A stretch of DNA of 64,000 nt from CAZOZZ01 sp965247425. GTDB lineage: Bacteria; Acidobacteriota; Terriglobia; 20CM-2-55-15. Position numbers and translations under genes: made by a program. The DNA lies in NCBI GenBank assembly GCA_965247425.1, contig OZ252023.1, forward strand, positions 5,332,001 through 5,396,000. Reading direction: 5' to 3'. Below, one piece after another: positions 25,472 to 34,219 of this stretch. Numbering within the stretch: position 1 is the stretch's first letter; each line of letters starts with the position of its first letter. The notes under the pieces were generated by a model, which saw only the letters and a program-made list of their open reading frames with translations, did no database searches and was not told the DNA's origin.

Positions 25472-26785
25472 ATGATTGGCCAGACCGTGTCCCACTACAA
25501 GATCGTCGATCTTCTGGGCGGCGGTGGGATGGGTGTCGTCTACAGGGCGGAAGATCCGCGGCTGGAACGGGCTGTGGCCCTCAAGTTCCTTCCACATGAA
25601 TACGGGCAAGATCGTCTGGCCTTGGAGCGTTTTGAGCGTGAGGCCCGAGCCGCATCGTCATTGCACCATCCCCACATCTGCACGATATTCGATATCGGCG
25701 AGTACCAGGGCCGGCCTTACATCGTCATGGAATTGCTCGAGGGCACGGACGTTCGGGGCTTTGTGGCGAAAGGTCCGCTCTCGTCCGACGACTTCCTCGA
25801 GGTGGCCATCCAACTAGCCGACGCCCTCGATGCCGCGCACTCGAAGGGCATTGTCCATCGGGACATCAAGCCCGCCAACATCATGGTCTCGTCCCGGGGG
25901 CATGCCACCCTTCTCGACTTTGGCCTGGCGAAGCTGTCGGCCGATGCCCCGCTTGCTGCTGGGGCCGATGACGTCACCCTTGACGGAGACCCGCAGTTGA
26001 CCAATCCGGGCTCGACTGTCGGCACGGTGGGGTACATGTCGCCGGAACAGATTCGAGGGGAAGGTCTGGATGGCCGGTCCGACCTGTTTTCTCTCGGCAC
26101 GGTACTTTACGAAATGATCACGGGCCGCCAGGCGTTCGACGCGAACACGACAGGGCTTCTCTTTGATGCCGTGCTCAACCGACCGCCCAGGCCGATCGCA
26201 GAGGTGGACCCTCAGGTGCCCGCCGGCATCGTTGCTGCACTGGAGCGCTTGTTGGAAAAAGATCGAAGCGTTCGCTATCAGACCGCTGCAGATCTGAAAG
26301 CCGACCTCAAACGGAGCCGGCGAGACAGCAGTACGGTCCAGACTGTCGTTCCTCCGACGGCCGAAGCATCCCCATCACTATCTTCGCCCGGCGTTCAGGC
26401 ATCTGTTGGGGGCCTCGCGGGTTTCTGGCAGAACGCGGCGCTGCAGATCAAGATCAGTGGTTGGCTCCTGATAATGTCCGGTTTGTTGACGGCGGGACTG
26501 GCGTTGATCGGGATCGGTGCCGGCTTGTTCGTGGGGGAAGTTCGCGCTTCTCTGGGGATCGTGCTACTGGCCAGCGTCGGGCTGTTGCTGTTCTCCTTCG
26601 CGAAGATTGCGTCAGGCGTGGGCCTGTTCTTCTACCAGCGGTGGGCGCGCGTCATCGCCGTGATTTCGGTCATCCTCCTGCTGGCGAGTTTTCCTTTTGG
26701 AACGATGATTGGGATTTACGTCGGCTGCGCTCTTCTCTCCCCGGGCGCGCGCGTTCACTTCAACGAAGTCCGAAACCGGCACTGA
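25472..26785 (+). CDS. Membrane-anchored Ser/Thr protein kinase
   Basis: The 437-residue protein has an N-terminal Hanks-type kinase domain (about residues 8-285) with the Gly loop LLGGGGMGVVYRAED, the VAIK-type Lys (AVALKFL), HRDIKPAN, DFGLAK and GYMSPEQIRGEGLDGRSDLF. A Ser/Pro-rich linker leads to a C-terminal region with about four hydrophobic helices (ISGWLLIMSGLLTAGLALIG and on). The kinase lies in the cytoplasm and the C-terminus in the membrane, with no extracellular sensor domain. Substrates are unknown. The start is ATG 25472 behind GAGGGGAACAC. Confidence 0.93.
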   Translation: MIGQTVSHYKIVDLLGGGGMGVVYRAEDPRLERAVALKFLPHEYGQDRLALERFEREARAASSLHHPHICTIFDIGEYQGRPYIVMELLEGTDVRGFVAKGPLSSDDFLEVAIQLADALDAAHSKGIVHRDIKPANIMVSSRGHATLLDFGLAKLSADAPLAAGADDVTLDGDPQLTNPGSTVGTVGYMSPEQIRGEGLDGRSDLFSLGTVLYEMITGRQAFDANTTGLLFDAVLNRPPRPIAEVDPQVPAGIVAALERLLEKDRSVRYQTAADLKADLKRSRRDSSTVQTVVPPTAEASPSLSSPGVQASVGGLAGFWQNAALQIKISGWLLIMSGLLTAGLALIGIGAGLFVGEVRASLGIVLLASVGLLLFSFAKIASGVGLFFYQRWARVIAVISVILLLASFPFGTMIGIYVGCALLSPGARVHFNEVRNRH

Positions 26786-26807
26786 CCGCCCGCGCCTTCG
26801 GCGCACC

Positions 26808-27263
26808 CTATTTCGCGAATCGCTCGATGTCGCCCGGCTTTCGGAGCATCTTGTCGACTTCGGCCATGTGGCGTACTTCCAGCGCGATGTGATCGCGCGC
26901 ATATTCTTCCAGCGTGACATCCTCTCCCGCGACCATTTTGAGTAACGCTTCGTAATGCCTGAGCGTTGCCTTTTCATGGCCCAGCGACTCCCTCAGGATG
27001 TCCCCGATGTCGTGCTTCTGGGTTTCGAGCAGGGGCCCGATAGCCAGCGACGGGTGTCCTCCAAGTTGCGTGACCATTTCTCCCGCTTCACGTGCATGCA
27101 GCATCGATTCGTCTGCCTGACTTTCCATCCAACCGACGATCGGAATCCTGTTGTATCCGAAAACCATAAAGGAATAGTGCGTGTAATGAATCGCACCGGC
27201 CAGTTCCATTTCGAGTATCTTGTTCAGCGTTTTGATGGCTTTCTTCTGCGTTGCTGCTTTCAT
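26808..27263 (-). CDS. Bacterioferritin/ferritin-like di-iron protein
   Basis: The 151-residue four-helix protein has the ferritin-like pattern: LEMELAGAIHYTHYSFMVFG with the first Glu and His ligands, SQADESMLHAREAGEM, and LGHEKATLRHYEALLKMV with the later Glu. It may store or detoxify iron, or be a Dps-like or rubrerythrin-like oxidase; exact subfamily assignment needs a profile search. The start is ATG 27263, preceded by AAAGGAGGCGCC; a longer in-frame start at 27314 would run into the adjacent repeat and lacks support. It is transcribed towards the kinase gene. Confidence 0.85.
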   Translation of the reverse strand: MKAATQKKAIKTLNKILEMELAGAIHYTHYSFMVFGYNRIPIVGWMESQADESMLHAREAGEMVTQLGGHPSLAIGPLLETQKHDIGDILRESLGHEKATLRHYEALLKMVAGEDVTLEEYARDHIALEVRHMAEVDKMLRKPGDIERFAK

Positions 27264-27318
27264 GGCGCCTCCTTTGAAGGTAGACAGTTTACCGTGTTTG
27301 CCCGAACGATTCACCCCA

Positions 27319-27614
27319 AGCAGCCCGTGGCGGAAGTCTGTAGGGTCGCGTTACGAGCGCCATGGGGCTAGATGCAAGGCGCCACGACGACGGCGATGGT
27401 TCCCATCGAAGACGGCGATGCTCTTCATCGATCTAGGAGTGGCAACGCCGCAGCTGGCCCCATGCCGTCGTAACCCGAAGGGCGCAGGGGTCTTCGGGCC
27501 ACAGGCTTTGTCACTCGTCGGTCACGATGACAAAGCATCGTTCTGCTCCTCCTTTCGCGCCTGAGACCCGAATACCCCTGCGCGCGACCCTACAGACTTC
27601 CGCCACGGGCTGCT
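27319..27614. repeat. Family B MITE-like repeat, complete copy
   Basis: The element has perfect 32-bp terminal inverted repeats at 27319-27350 and 27583-27614, beginning AGCAGCCCGTGGCGGAAGTC. It has an interior of about 230 bp with smaller palindromes and no frame for a transposase. The junctions read CAAG on the left and CTAG on the right, the same as family A. The final CT plus the next A make the TAG stop of the exonuclease gene. Partial right-end copies occur at 61048-61098 and 8243-8260. Confidence 0.85.
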
Positions 27615-28491
27615 AGCTGTTTGCCGCCTTTGCCGCCATCGCCCTTTCCCACAGCAACCTCGCCTTCATCCGGTCCGAGATCTGCTCGAAGTGAGGCAAG
27701 GGACCATCCCATCGGAGTTGGTCGACAGAATCGAAAACCAATGCATCCGTCCGTAAGGTGGCCAGGTCGCGGAACAATAGAGCCAGTTCCCATTGTTCGA
27801 CCAGCGTCGAGGAGAGCGAGCTCGCGCCTCGTACCGATACGAGCCAGGCATCGGGGTCTTTCGGAATGTCCTCAAGATGAGGATAGAGGCCAAGGACGAT
27901 GGCCGTCGACTTGGCGCCCCATCCGCGCAAACCTGGAAATCCATCGGCGCTGTCGCCGACCAGGGCAAGGTAGTCCGGAATAGATTCCGGTGCCACTCCG
28001 AACTTCTCGCGCACTCCTTCAGCGTTCCGGATCTGGTTCTTTCGCCGATCGAGCTGCAGGACCCTGTCGCCGACGACACACTGTCCCAGATCCTTGTCCG
28101 GCGTGCAGATGAGAACCCGATGGACTCGCTTGTCCGCCGCCGCTTTCCGCGCAGCGGCCGCAAGTGCATCATCGGCTTCTTGTTCGACCATGGGCCAGAC
28201 GACAACTCCCAGCGCCCGGAGTGCCTCCTCGAGTGGGACAAACTGGCCTCGGAGGTCCGGTTCGATCCCTTCGCCGGTCTTGTAGCCCGCGTATAAGTCG
28301 TTCCGAAATGATTCGATCACGTGATCGGTCGCGACTCCCAGGTGGGTCGACCCGTTCTCGATCATTCCAATCACCGAACCGATCACCCCTCGCATGGCGC
28401 CGATCTCGTTCCCGGCCTGATCCTTCGAGGATGGCACAGCAAAAAAGTGTCGAAATAGTTCGTATGTTCCGTCGATGAGATGGACGTCCAT
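27613..28491 (-). CDS. 5'-3' exonuclease / flap nuclease (PolI N-terminal domain-like)
   Basis: The 292-residue protein matches the stand-alone PIN/H3TH flap nuclease family related to the 5' nuclease of DNA polymerase I. It shows MDVHLIDGTYELFRHFF with the first acidic residue, EQEADDALAAAARKA, CTPDKDLGQCV and the H3TH segment LALVGDSADGFPGLRGWGAK. It should cut RNA or DNA flaps during replication and repair. Start ATG 28491 lies behind GGGAGGAGTCTCCGA; a much longer in-frame extension upstream lacks family similarity. Its TAG stop is formed at the edge of the family B repeat. Confidence 0.9.
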   Translation of the reverse strand: MDVHLIDGTYELFRHFFAVPSSKDQAGNEIGAMRGVIGSVIGMIENGSTHLGVATDHVIESFRNDLYAGYKTGEGIEPDLRGQFVPLEEALRALGVVVWPMVEQEADDALAAAARKAAADKRVHRVLICTPDKDLGQCVVGDRVLQLDRRKNQIRNAEGVREKFGVAPESIPDYLALVGDSADGFPGLRGWGAKSTAIVLGLYPHLEDIPKDPDAWLVSVRGASSLSSTLVEQWELALLFRDLATLRTDALVFDSVDQLRWDGPLPHFEQISDRMKARLLWERAMAAKAANS

Positions 28492-28584
28492 TCGGAGACT
28501 CCTCCCTTGGCAGGAAACGACCAGAATACACGCAGCAAAGGCCAAGTAGCAACTGATACAACAATTTACAAGATGAGCGGTTCG

Positions 28585-28613
28585 TTGCCACTCTATTTGT
28601 ACTAGGATATATG
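28585..28613 (+). promoter_or_regulatory. Probable promoter of padR, nearly leaderless
   Basis: TTGCCA (28585-28590), 17 nt, TATATG (28608-28613). The start codon at 28618 is only 4 nt after the -10 box, so transcription would begin at or next to the ATG. The same core TTGCCA-17-TATAT(T/G) precedes the second padR gene at 61941. Confidence 0.6.
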
Positions 28614-28617
28614 ACTT

Positions 28618-28956
28618 ATGGTTCAGCATCGTTATCTGGGGGAGTTCGAGCAGGTCGTACTGTTGGCGCTGATGCGTCTTGGACCCGGAGCCTATGGAGT
28701 GACCATCCGGCGGGAAATCCAGGAACGAACCGGTCGGAGAGTCTCGCTTGGTGCCATCTATCCGACGATGGACCGCCTGGAAGGGAAGGGTCTGGTCCGT
28801 TCCTACGTTGGCAGCCCGACCCCGGAGCGCGGTGGCCGAGCGAAGAGACATTTCAGGCTTGAGGCTCGGGGTCTCGAGGCTCTGAACCGCTCAAGAGAAC
28901 TGTTCACCGCCCTGTGGTCGGGGTTCGAACCACAGATCGATTCGAGGTCTGAATGA
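28618..28956 (+). CDS. PadR family transcription regulator
   Basis: The 112-residue winged-helix repressor (FEQVVLLALMRLGPGAYGVT, then LGAIYPTMDRLEGKGLV) has the PadR N-terminal DNA-binding domain and a short C-terminal helix. In Acidobacteriota such genes usually sit directly in front of a giant ABC-type permease and probably control it. Here the padR stop overlaps the permease start (ATGA at 28953-28956), so the two are translationally coupled. The ligand is unknown. Confidence 0.9.
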   Translation: MVQHRYLGEFEQVVLLALMRLGPGAYGVTIRREIQERTGRRVSLGAIYPTMDRLEGKGLVRSYVGSPTPERGGRAKRHFRLEARGLEALNRSRELFTALWSGFEPQIDSRSE

Positions 28957-31664
28957 AGTCTCCAACCGAGGGCGCATCTCGTCTTCTCCGCATCGTCTCG
29001 CTGTTTCTGCCGGCCAGACATCGGAGACACATTCTGGGCGACATTCTTGAGGAATATCAGAACGATGTGTTTCCCCGGACAGGTCGAAAGGCGGAGTTCT
29101 GGCTCTGGGGACGTTTGGTGGAAAGCATCGTAACGAATGCGGCACTTCGTCTCCGCTATCGGTTGTTGGACCGCCAACCCGATCACGGTGCGGCAAGCGA
29201 TCCCTGGATCAAGGAACATATGTTGAACTGGTCTTTGTGGCAGGACTGTCGCTATGCCGTTCGAGTGCTTCTCGAAAGACCCGTTTTCACCGGCGTGTCG
29301 GTGCTGACTCTGGCGCTTTCCATTGGAATCGGTACTGCCATCTACAGCGTCGTTGATGGAATTCTTCTCGAGCCGCTTCCTTATGCGGATCCGGACCGAT
29401 TGGTCCTCGTGCGAGCCGATGTTGAGGGATTGGAATCTGTCGCCGTGTTGTCGGGTCCGGAACTACTGGACCTGCGAGAGCAGGGAAATTTGTTCGAAGC
29501 CTTCGGAGGCGTTTGGACGAGCCCGGCCTCCGTCGGTGAAGGCAGGGATCAGGAGCCGATACAATACGCGTGGGTCACTGCCAACCTGTTCGGCATGCTC
29601 GGAGTCGACCCCCACCTCGGTCGCCACTTTCTCGAAGAGGAGGATCAACCCAACGGTCCGACCCCCGTCATGCTCAGCTTCGACCTCTGGCAACGCCGTT
29701 ACGGTGGAGATCCATCCATCGTCGGCCGGCGAATTCAGATTGCGGACAGTCGGGGCACGGTCGTTGGTGTGATGCCCGAAGACTTCAGGTTGTTTCGCGG
29801 CGGATCGGACAATCCACTACAGACAGAACTGGACGCCTGGATTCCCCAGACTTACTGGGTCGATCGGGACTTGAGGTGGATTCGCATCATCGCCCGGCTG
29901 AAGCCCGGTGTCAGCCTGGAGCAGGCGGGAGCGAACCTGGATGGCATCGCGGCCCGGCTTGAAGATCAGTATGGGGCCGAGTATGAGGTGGCCGGCGGTA
30001 TCGGGTTGCATCTGGTCCCCCTTCATCGCGATATGGTGGATCCCATCCGGCCCGCCATGCTGACCCTTCTCGTTGCCGTAGGTTTTCTCATACTGATCGC
30101 GTGCGCCAACATCTCCGGTCTCTTGTTGGGCCGATACAAGGGGAGGGAGCGGGAACTTGCCCTGAGGACCGCTCTTGGCGCCGGCCGTAAGCGAATTGTC
30201 CAGCAAGTCCTGACCGAAAACCTGCTGCTGGCGTTTACCGGCGGCCTGCTGGGTTTGCTGTTTGCGCAGTGGGGTGTGGACCTGATTCTCGCCCTCAAAC
30301 CGCCGCATCTGCCCCGGCTGGAAAACGTGGAAATGGACTTCACGGTCCTGGGTGTTGCCCTGGCGACCATCGTCGCGTGCGGCACCCTGTTTACACTGGC
30401 TCCAGGCGTCCAGGCGTTGCGGCTCGACATCAATCGGACCCTGAAACAGGGGGGTCCGGCCACTCGGGGATCGATGGGGAAGCGCCTCCGCGAGTTCCTT
30501 GTCGTGTCGGAGGTTGCATTGTGCCTGGCCTTACTGATCGGGGCGGGCCTCATGGTCCGAACGTTTGTCGGTGTGCTCGAAATCGATCTCGGATTCAATC
30601 CCTCCCGTGTCTTGACATTCGACGTTGCCACCGCAAACGAAACGTATCGAGATACTGAAAGCCGTTGGACGTTCTATCGTGAGCTGACAAACCGGTTGGA
30701 GAGTTTGCCGGGAGTCGAGCGAACCGGTGGGATCTTCAACCTTCCGCTCGGTGGAGGGCTTCTGACGGCGCCATATGCGGTCGACAACCAGAGTGAGCGA
30801 AACTGGGGCCAGCGGACCGCACAGTATCGGCCGATCATTCCGGGATATTTCGAATCGATGCGAACGCTGCTGTCGTCCGGCCGCTTCATTGAGCCCAGCG
30901 ACAGTCAGGCGGAACGACTGATCGTTGTCGTGGACGAGACCCTGGCCGAACGGGAGTGGGGTGGAGAGAATCCCATCGGCAAGAAGATCAAGATCGAATT
31001 GAACATCGGCAACTCCAACCCACAATGGGCCGAAGTCGTCGGCGTCATTCCCCACGCTCGTCTCGAGGATGTCCGAAGAGTTGGGCTTCCTCAGATCTAC
31101 GTTCCGTTCTGGGACGTTTCCCGACCACGCCTGACGATGACGGTCCGCACCACCCCGGACCCCATGAGCATGGTTTCGGTCATCCGTTCCGAGGTTCTCG
31201 CCATGGGGCCAGGGCGTCCCGTCCGTGCCTTCCGGACGATGGATTCCTTTGTCGCTGAGTCTACCGCGGACACCCGCTTTGCCGCGATGTTGATGAGTGT
31301 GTTTGCGGTCATGGCCGCCATCCTGGCCTCGGTCGGCCTTTACGGTGTGATGGCCTATGTCGTCAAGCAGAGAGGTTCGGAGATCGGAGTCCGAATTGCC
31401 CTGGGAGCCCGCCGGAAGGACATTCTGGGACTGATTGTCGGGAAGGGCATGACCCTGGCCCTCACCGGGATTGCCCTGGGTCTCTTGCTCTCTCTCGGGC
31501 TGACACGGCTGTTGTCGAGCATTCTCTACGGCGTACGGTCGGTAGATGCCACTACCTTTTCAGCGGTCTCGGTCATCATGATCGTGGTCGCCTTCCTTGC
31601 CACCTACGTGCCGGCCCGTCGCGCGAGCAGGATCGACCCGCTCGGTGTGCTGCGACATGAGTAA
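28953..31664 (+). CDS. ADOP-type FtsX/MacB-like ABC permease
   Basis: This 903-residue membrane protein follows the Acidobacteria duplicated-orphaned-permease pattern: a cytoplasmic N-terminal segment (LPARHRRHILGDILEEYQND), then two MacB-type periplasmic core plus FtsX permease modules in one chain. Membrane segments occur near residues 120-140 (TGVSVLTLALSIGIGTAIYS), in the middle (LTLLVAVGFLILIACANISG) and at the end (VSVIMIVVAFLATYVPARRA). No ATPase gene lies alongside, as is usual for this group. Its transport or signalling role is unknown. It is coupled to padR. Confidence 0.9.
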   Translation: MKSPTEGASRLLRIVSLFLPARHRRHILGDILEEYQNDVFPRTGRKAEFWLWGRLVESIVTNAALRLRYRLLDRQPDHGAASDPWIKEHMLNWSLWQDCRYAVRVLLERPVFTGVSVLTLALSIGIGTAIYSVVDGILLEPLPYADPDRLVLVRADVEGLESVAVLSGPELLDLREQGNLFEAFGGVWTSPASVGEGRDQEPIQYAWVTANLFGMLGVDPHLGRHFLEEEDQPNGPTPVMLSFDLWQRRYGGDPSIVGRRIQIADSRGTVVGVMPEDFRLFRGGSDNPLQTELDAWIPQTYWVDRDLRWIRIIARLKPGVSLEQAGANLDGIAARLEDQYGAEYEVAGGIGLHLVPLHRDMVDPIRPAMLTLLVAVGFLILIACANISGLLLGRYKGRERELALRTALGAGRKRIVQQVLTENLLLAFTGGLLGLLFAQWGVDLILALKPPHLPRLENVEMDFTVLGVALATIVACGTLFTLAPGVQALRLDINRTLKQGGPATRGSMGKRLREFLVVSEVALCLALLIGAGLMVRTFVGVLEIDLGFNPSRVLTFDVATANETYRDTESRWTFYRELTNRLESLPGVERTGGIFNLPLGGGLLTAPYAVDNQSERNWGQRTAQYRPIIPGYFESMRTLLSSGRFIEPSDSQAERLIVVVDETLAEREWGGENPIGKKIKIELNIGNSNPQWAEVVGVIPHARLEDVRRVGLPQIYVPFWDVSRPRLTMTVRTTPDPMSMVSVIRSEVLAMGPGRPVRAFRTMDSFVAESTADTRFAAMLMSVFAVMAAILASVGLYGVMAYVVKQRGSEIGVRIALGARRKDILGLIVGKGMTLALTGIALGLLLSLGLTRLLSSILYGVRSVDATTFSAVSVIMIVVAFLATYVPARRASRIDPLGVLRHE

Positions 31665-31751
31665 TCCCGATAATCCTCTCGCCGCTTGCCCATGATCATT
31701 GGGGCTGCTATCCTCCCTCATCTCAACGTTTCATGTATCGAGGAGTCACCC

Positions 31752-33362
31752 ATGTCACACGCACCGTCTCACAAGATCGGCGGCGTCGAAATCAATGCGC
31801 CGGTGTCTGACGAATTTGCGGAGATCCTCTCGTCCGATGCGCTCGAATTCGTCGCGATGCTCTGTCGGAAGTTCGAAGCCCGTCGCCGCGAACTATTGGA
31901 GCGTCGGATCGCGGTTCAGGCTGACCTGGATGCCGGAAAACTTCCGCAATTCCTGCCCGAGACGGAGGAGATCCGCAAGTCCGAATGGAAGATCGCCCCC
32001 TTACCGGACGACCTTCTGGACCGTCGCGTGGAAATAACGGGTCCGGTTGAGCGCAAGATGGTCATCAACGCCCTCAATTCCGGCGCGAAGGTCTTCATGT
32101 CCGACTTTGAGGATTCACATTCTCCCACGTGGGAAGGAACCATCCAGGGACACATCAACCTTCGCGACGCGATCGACGGGACAATCACTTTCACAGCGCC
32201 TAACGGCAAGTTTTACAAGCTCAACGACGAAACAGCCGTCCTTCTGGTGCGTCCGCGCGGGTGGCATCTGCCCGAGAAGAACGTCACTCTCGATGGGGAA
32301 CCGATATCGGGCGGGATCATGGACTTCGGACTGTATTTCTTTCACAACCACTCGACGCTCAAGGCAAACGGAACCGGCCCCTACTTCTACCTGCCGAAGA
32401 TGGAGAACCACCTTGAAGCCCGGTTGTGGAACGACATCTTTGTGACCGCCCAGGACGGTCTCGGAGTTCCCCAGGGGACCATCAAGGGGACGGTCCTGAT
32501 CGAGACCATTCTGGCGGCTTTCGAAATGGATGAGATTCTCTACGAACTGCGGGAACACAGCGCGGGACTGAACTGCGGACGATGGGACTACATATTCAGC
32601 TTCATCAAGCGGCTCCAGAAGAACCCGGAGTTCATCCTGCCGAATCGGGCCGATGTGACCATGACTCAGCACTTCCTGCGTTCCTACACGCAGTTGGCCA
32701 TCAAGACCTGTCACAGGAGAGGCGCGCCCGCAATGGGTGGGATGGCGCCGCAGATCCCCATCAAGAACAACCCGGAGGCCAACGAAACGGCGTTGTCAAA
32801 GGTGCGAGCGGACAAAGAGCGCGAGGCCACCGATGGCCACGACGGAACCTGGGTGGCCCACCCCGGCCTGGTGGAAACGGCAATGAAGGAGTTCGATGCG
32901 GTCCTGGGAGATCGTCCGAACCAGATCGATCGGCTGAGAGAGGATGTTCATGTCACCGCGGAAGATCTGTTGAAAGTTCCCGAAGGCTCCATCACGGAGG
33001 AGGGCTTCAGGACCAACATCAACGTCGGCGTCCTGTACATGGCGGCCTGGCTCGGGGGTAACGGCTGCGTTCCTCTTTACAACCTAATGGAAGATGCCGC
33101 GACCGCGGAAATCTCCCGAACGCAGGTCTGGCAGTGGATCCGGCATCCCAGAGGGATCCTGGCCGATGGACGGGAAGTGACACTGGACCTGTTTCACGAG
33201 ATGCTGGCCGAGGAACTGACCAAGATCCGCGGGATCGTCGGGGAAGAAGCGTGGAAGTCCGGGACCTATGAACTGGCCGGAAAGCTTTTCGATCAGATCA
33301 CATCGAATGACGATTTGGAAGAGTTCCTGACCCTGCGTGCATACCGGCATCTCGGCTCCTGA
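31752..33362 (+). CDS. aceB: Malate synthase A
   Basis: It condenses glyoxylate with acetyl-CoA to malate, the second step of the glyoxylate shunt. The 536-residue sequence shows the A-type core: KVFMSDFEDSHSPTWEGTIQ, LLVRPRGWHLPEKN, VLIETILAAFEMDEILYELR and GTWVAHPGLVETA. The start is ATG 31752 behind GAGGAGTCACCC. No isocitrate lyase gene is in the window, so glyoxylate must come from a distant gene or another route, for example purine or glycolate breakdown, which would suit the nearby urea genes (inference). It converges on urtE across a family C repeat. Confidence 0.95.
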   Translation: MSHAPSHKIGGVEINAPVSDEFAEILSSDALEFVAMLCRKFEARRRELLERRIAVQADLDAGKLPQFLPETEEIRKSEWKIAPLPDDLLDRRVEITGPVERKMVINALNSGAKVFMSDFEDSHSPTWEGTIQGHINLRDAIDGTITFTAPNGKFYKLNDETAVLLVRPRGWHLPEKNVTLDGEPISGGIMDFGLYFFHNHSTLKANGTGPYFYLPKMENHLEARLWNDIFVTAQDGLGVPQGTIKGTVLIETILAAFEMDEILYELREHSAGLNCGRWDYIFSFIKRLQKNPEFILPNRADVTMTQHFLRSYTQLAIKTCHRRGAPAMGGMAPQIPIKNNPEANETALSKVRADKEREATDGHDGTWVAHPGLVETAMKEFDAVLGDRPNQIDRLREDVHVTAEDLLKVPEGSITEEGFRTNINVGVLYMAAWLGGNGCVPLYNLMEDAATAEISRTQVWQWIRHPRGILADGREVTLDLFHEMLAEELTKIRGIVGEEAWKSGTYELAGKLFDQITSNDDLEEFLTLRAYRHLGS

Positions 33363-33397
33363 CCTGAACTGGAGCGCAAGTGGATAAATTCGGGGGA

Positions 33398-33505
33398 TCA
33401 ACGCAAAGACGCAAAATCGCAAAGAACGCCAAGTTTTTTGTCAGGAGGTCTCTCTCCCTGGAAAACAAACTTTGCGACCTCTGCGTCTTAGCGTCTTTGC
33501 GTTGA
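33398..33505. repeat. Family C palindromic repeat, copy 4
   Basis: TCAACGCAAAGACGCAAAA on the left mirrors TTAGCGTCTTTGCGTTGA on the right, with AGAACGCCAAG and CTTTGCGACCT units inside. It lies between the convergent aceB and urtE genes and could act as a two-way transcription stop. Confidence 0.8.
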
Positions 33506-33520
33506 AATCCCCGTCTCCCT

Positions 33521-34216
33521 CTAGACCCTGAGGTGGCGGTGAATCAATTCGGACGAAAGCTCTGACGTCGGGCCTTCGGCGACGACCTTTCTCCGGTCCA
33601 TCAAGTAGAAGTGGTGGCCGATGTCCTGAACGAACGCCAGGTACTGCTCCACCATCACGACAGTAATCTTCAACTCATTGACGAGCCGTTCCAGGACACC
33701 GCCGATCTCCTGAATGATGTTGGGTTGTATCCCCTCTGTCGGCTCATCGAGCAACAGTACCTTCGGCCGTCCGATCAGGGATCGAGCGATTGCCAGTTGC
33801 TGTTGCTGACCGCCCGAGAGGTTTCCGCCCATCCGGCCGGACATTGTCTTGAGCACTGGAAAAAGGTCGTACACTTCTTCGGGTACTTCGGTCAGTCCGT
33901 CTTGCCTGGCCTCGAGTCCAATACGGAGATTTTCTTCGACCGTGAGTTGGGGGAAGATCCGTCGGCCTTGTGGAACCAGTCCCAGGCCGGCGCGCGCCCG
34001 CGCGTCCGGAGAAAGGTGGGTCACATCGACATCCCCAAGGTAAACAGTTCCCGAATCTGGTTTGAGCGCGCCCATGATGTTCATCAGCAGGGTCGTCTTT
34101 CCGACGCCGTTCCTGCCGATGATGCAGGTGACCCGGGACTCGGGTATGCTCATGCTGATGTTGTCAAACACCTGGGCCGCACCGTAGGAAAACGAAAGGT
34201 TCTGGATTTCAAGCAT
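33521..34216 (-). CDS. urtE: Urea ABC transporter ATPase UrtE
   Basis: This is one of the two ATPases of a branched-chain-amino-acid-type (HAAT) importer for urea. The 231-residue protein has Walker A GRNGVGKTTL, the signature LSGGQQQQLAIARSL and Walker B KVLLLDEPTEGIQP. The GVGKTT variant of Walker A is typical of UrtE against the GAGKTT of UrtD. It is the last gene of the porin-urtABCDE operon, 3 nt after urtD. Confidence 0.93.
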   Translation of the reverse strand: MLEIQNLSFSYGAAQVFDNISMSIPESRVTCIIGRNGVGKTTLLMNIMGALKPDSGTVYLGDVDVTHLSPDARARAGLGLVPQGRRIFPQLTVEENLRIGLEARQDGLTEVPEEVYDLFPVLKTMSGRMGGNLSGGQQQQLAIARSLIGRPKVLLLDEPTEGIQPNIIQEIGGVLERLVNELKITVVMVEQYLAFVQDIGHHFYLMDRRKVVAEGPTSELSSELIHRHLRV

Positions 34217-34219
34217 GGG

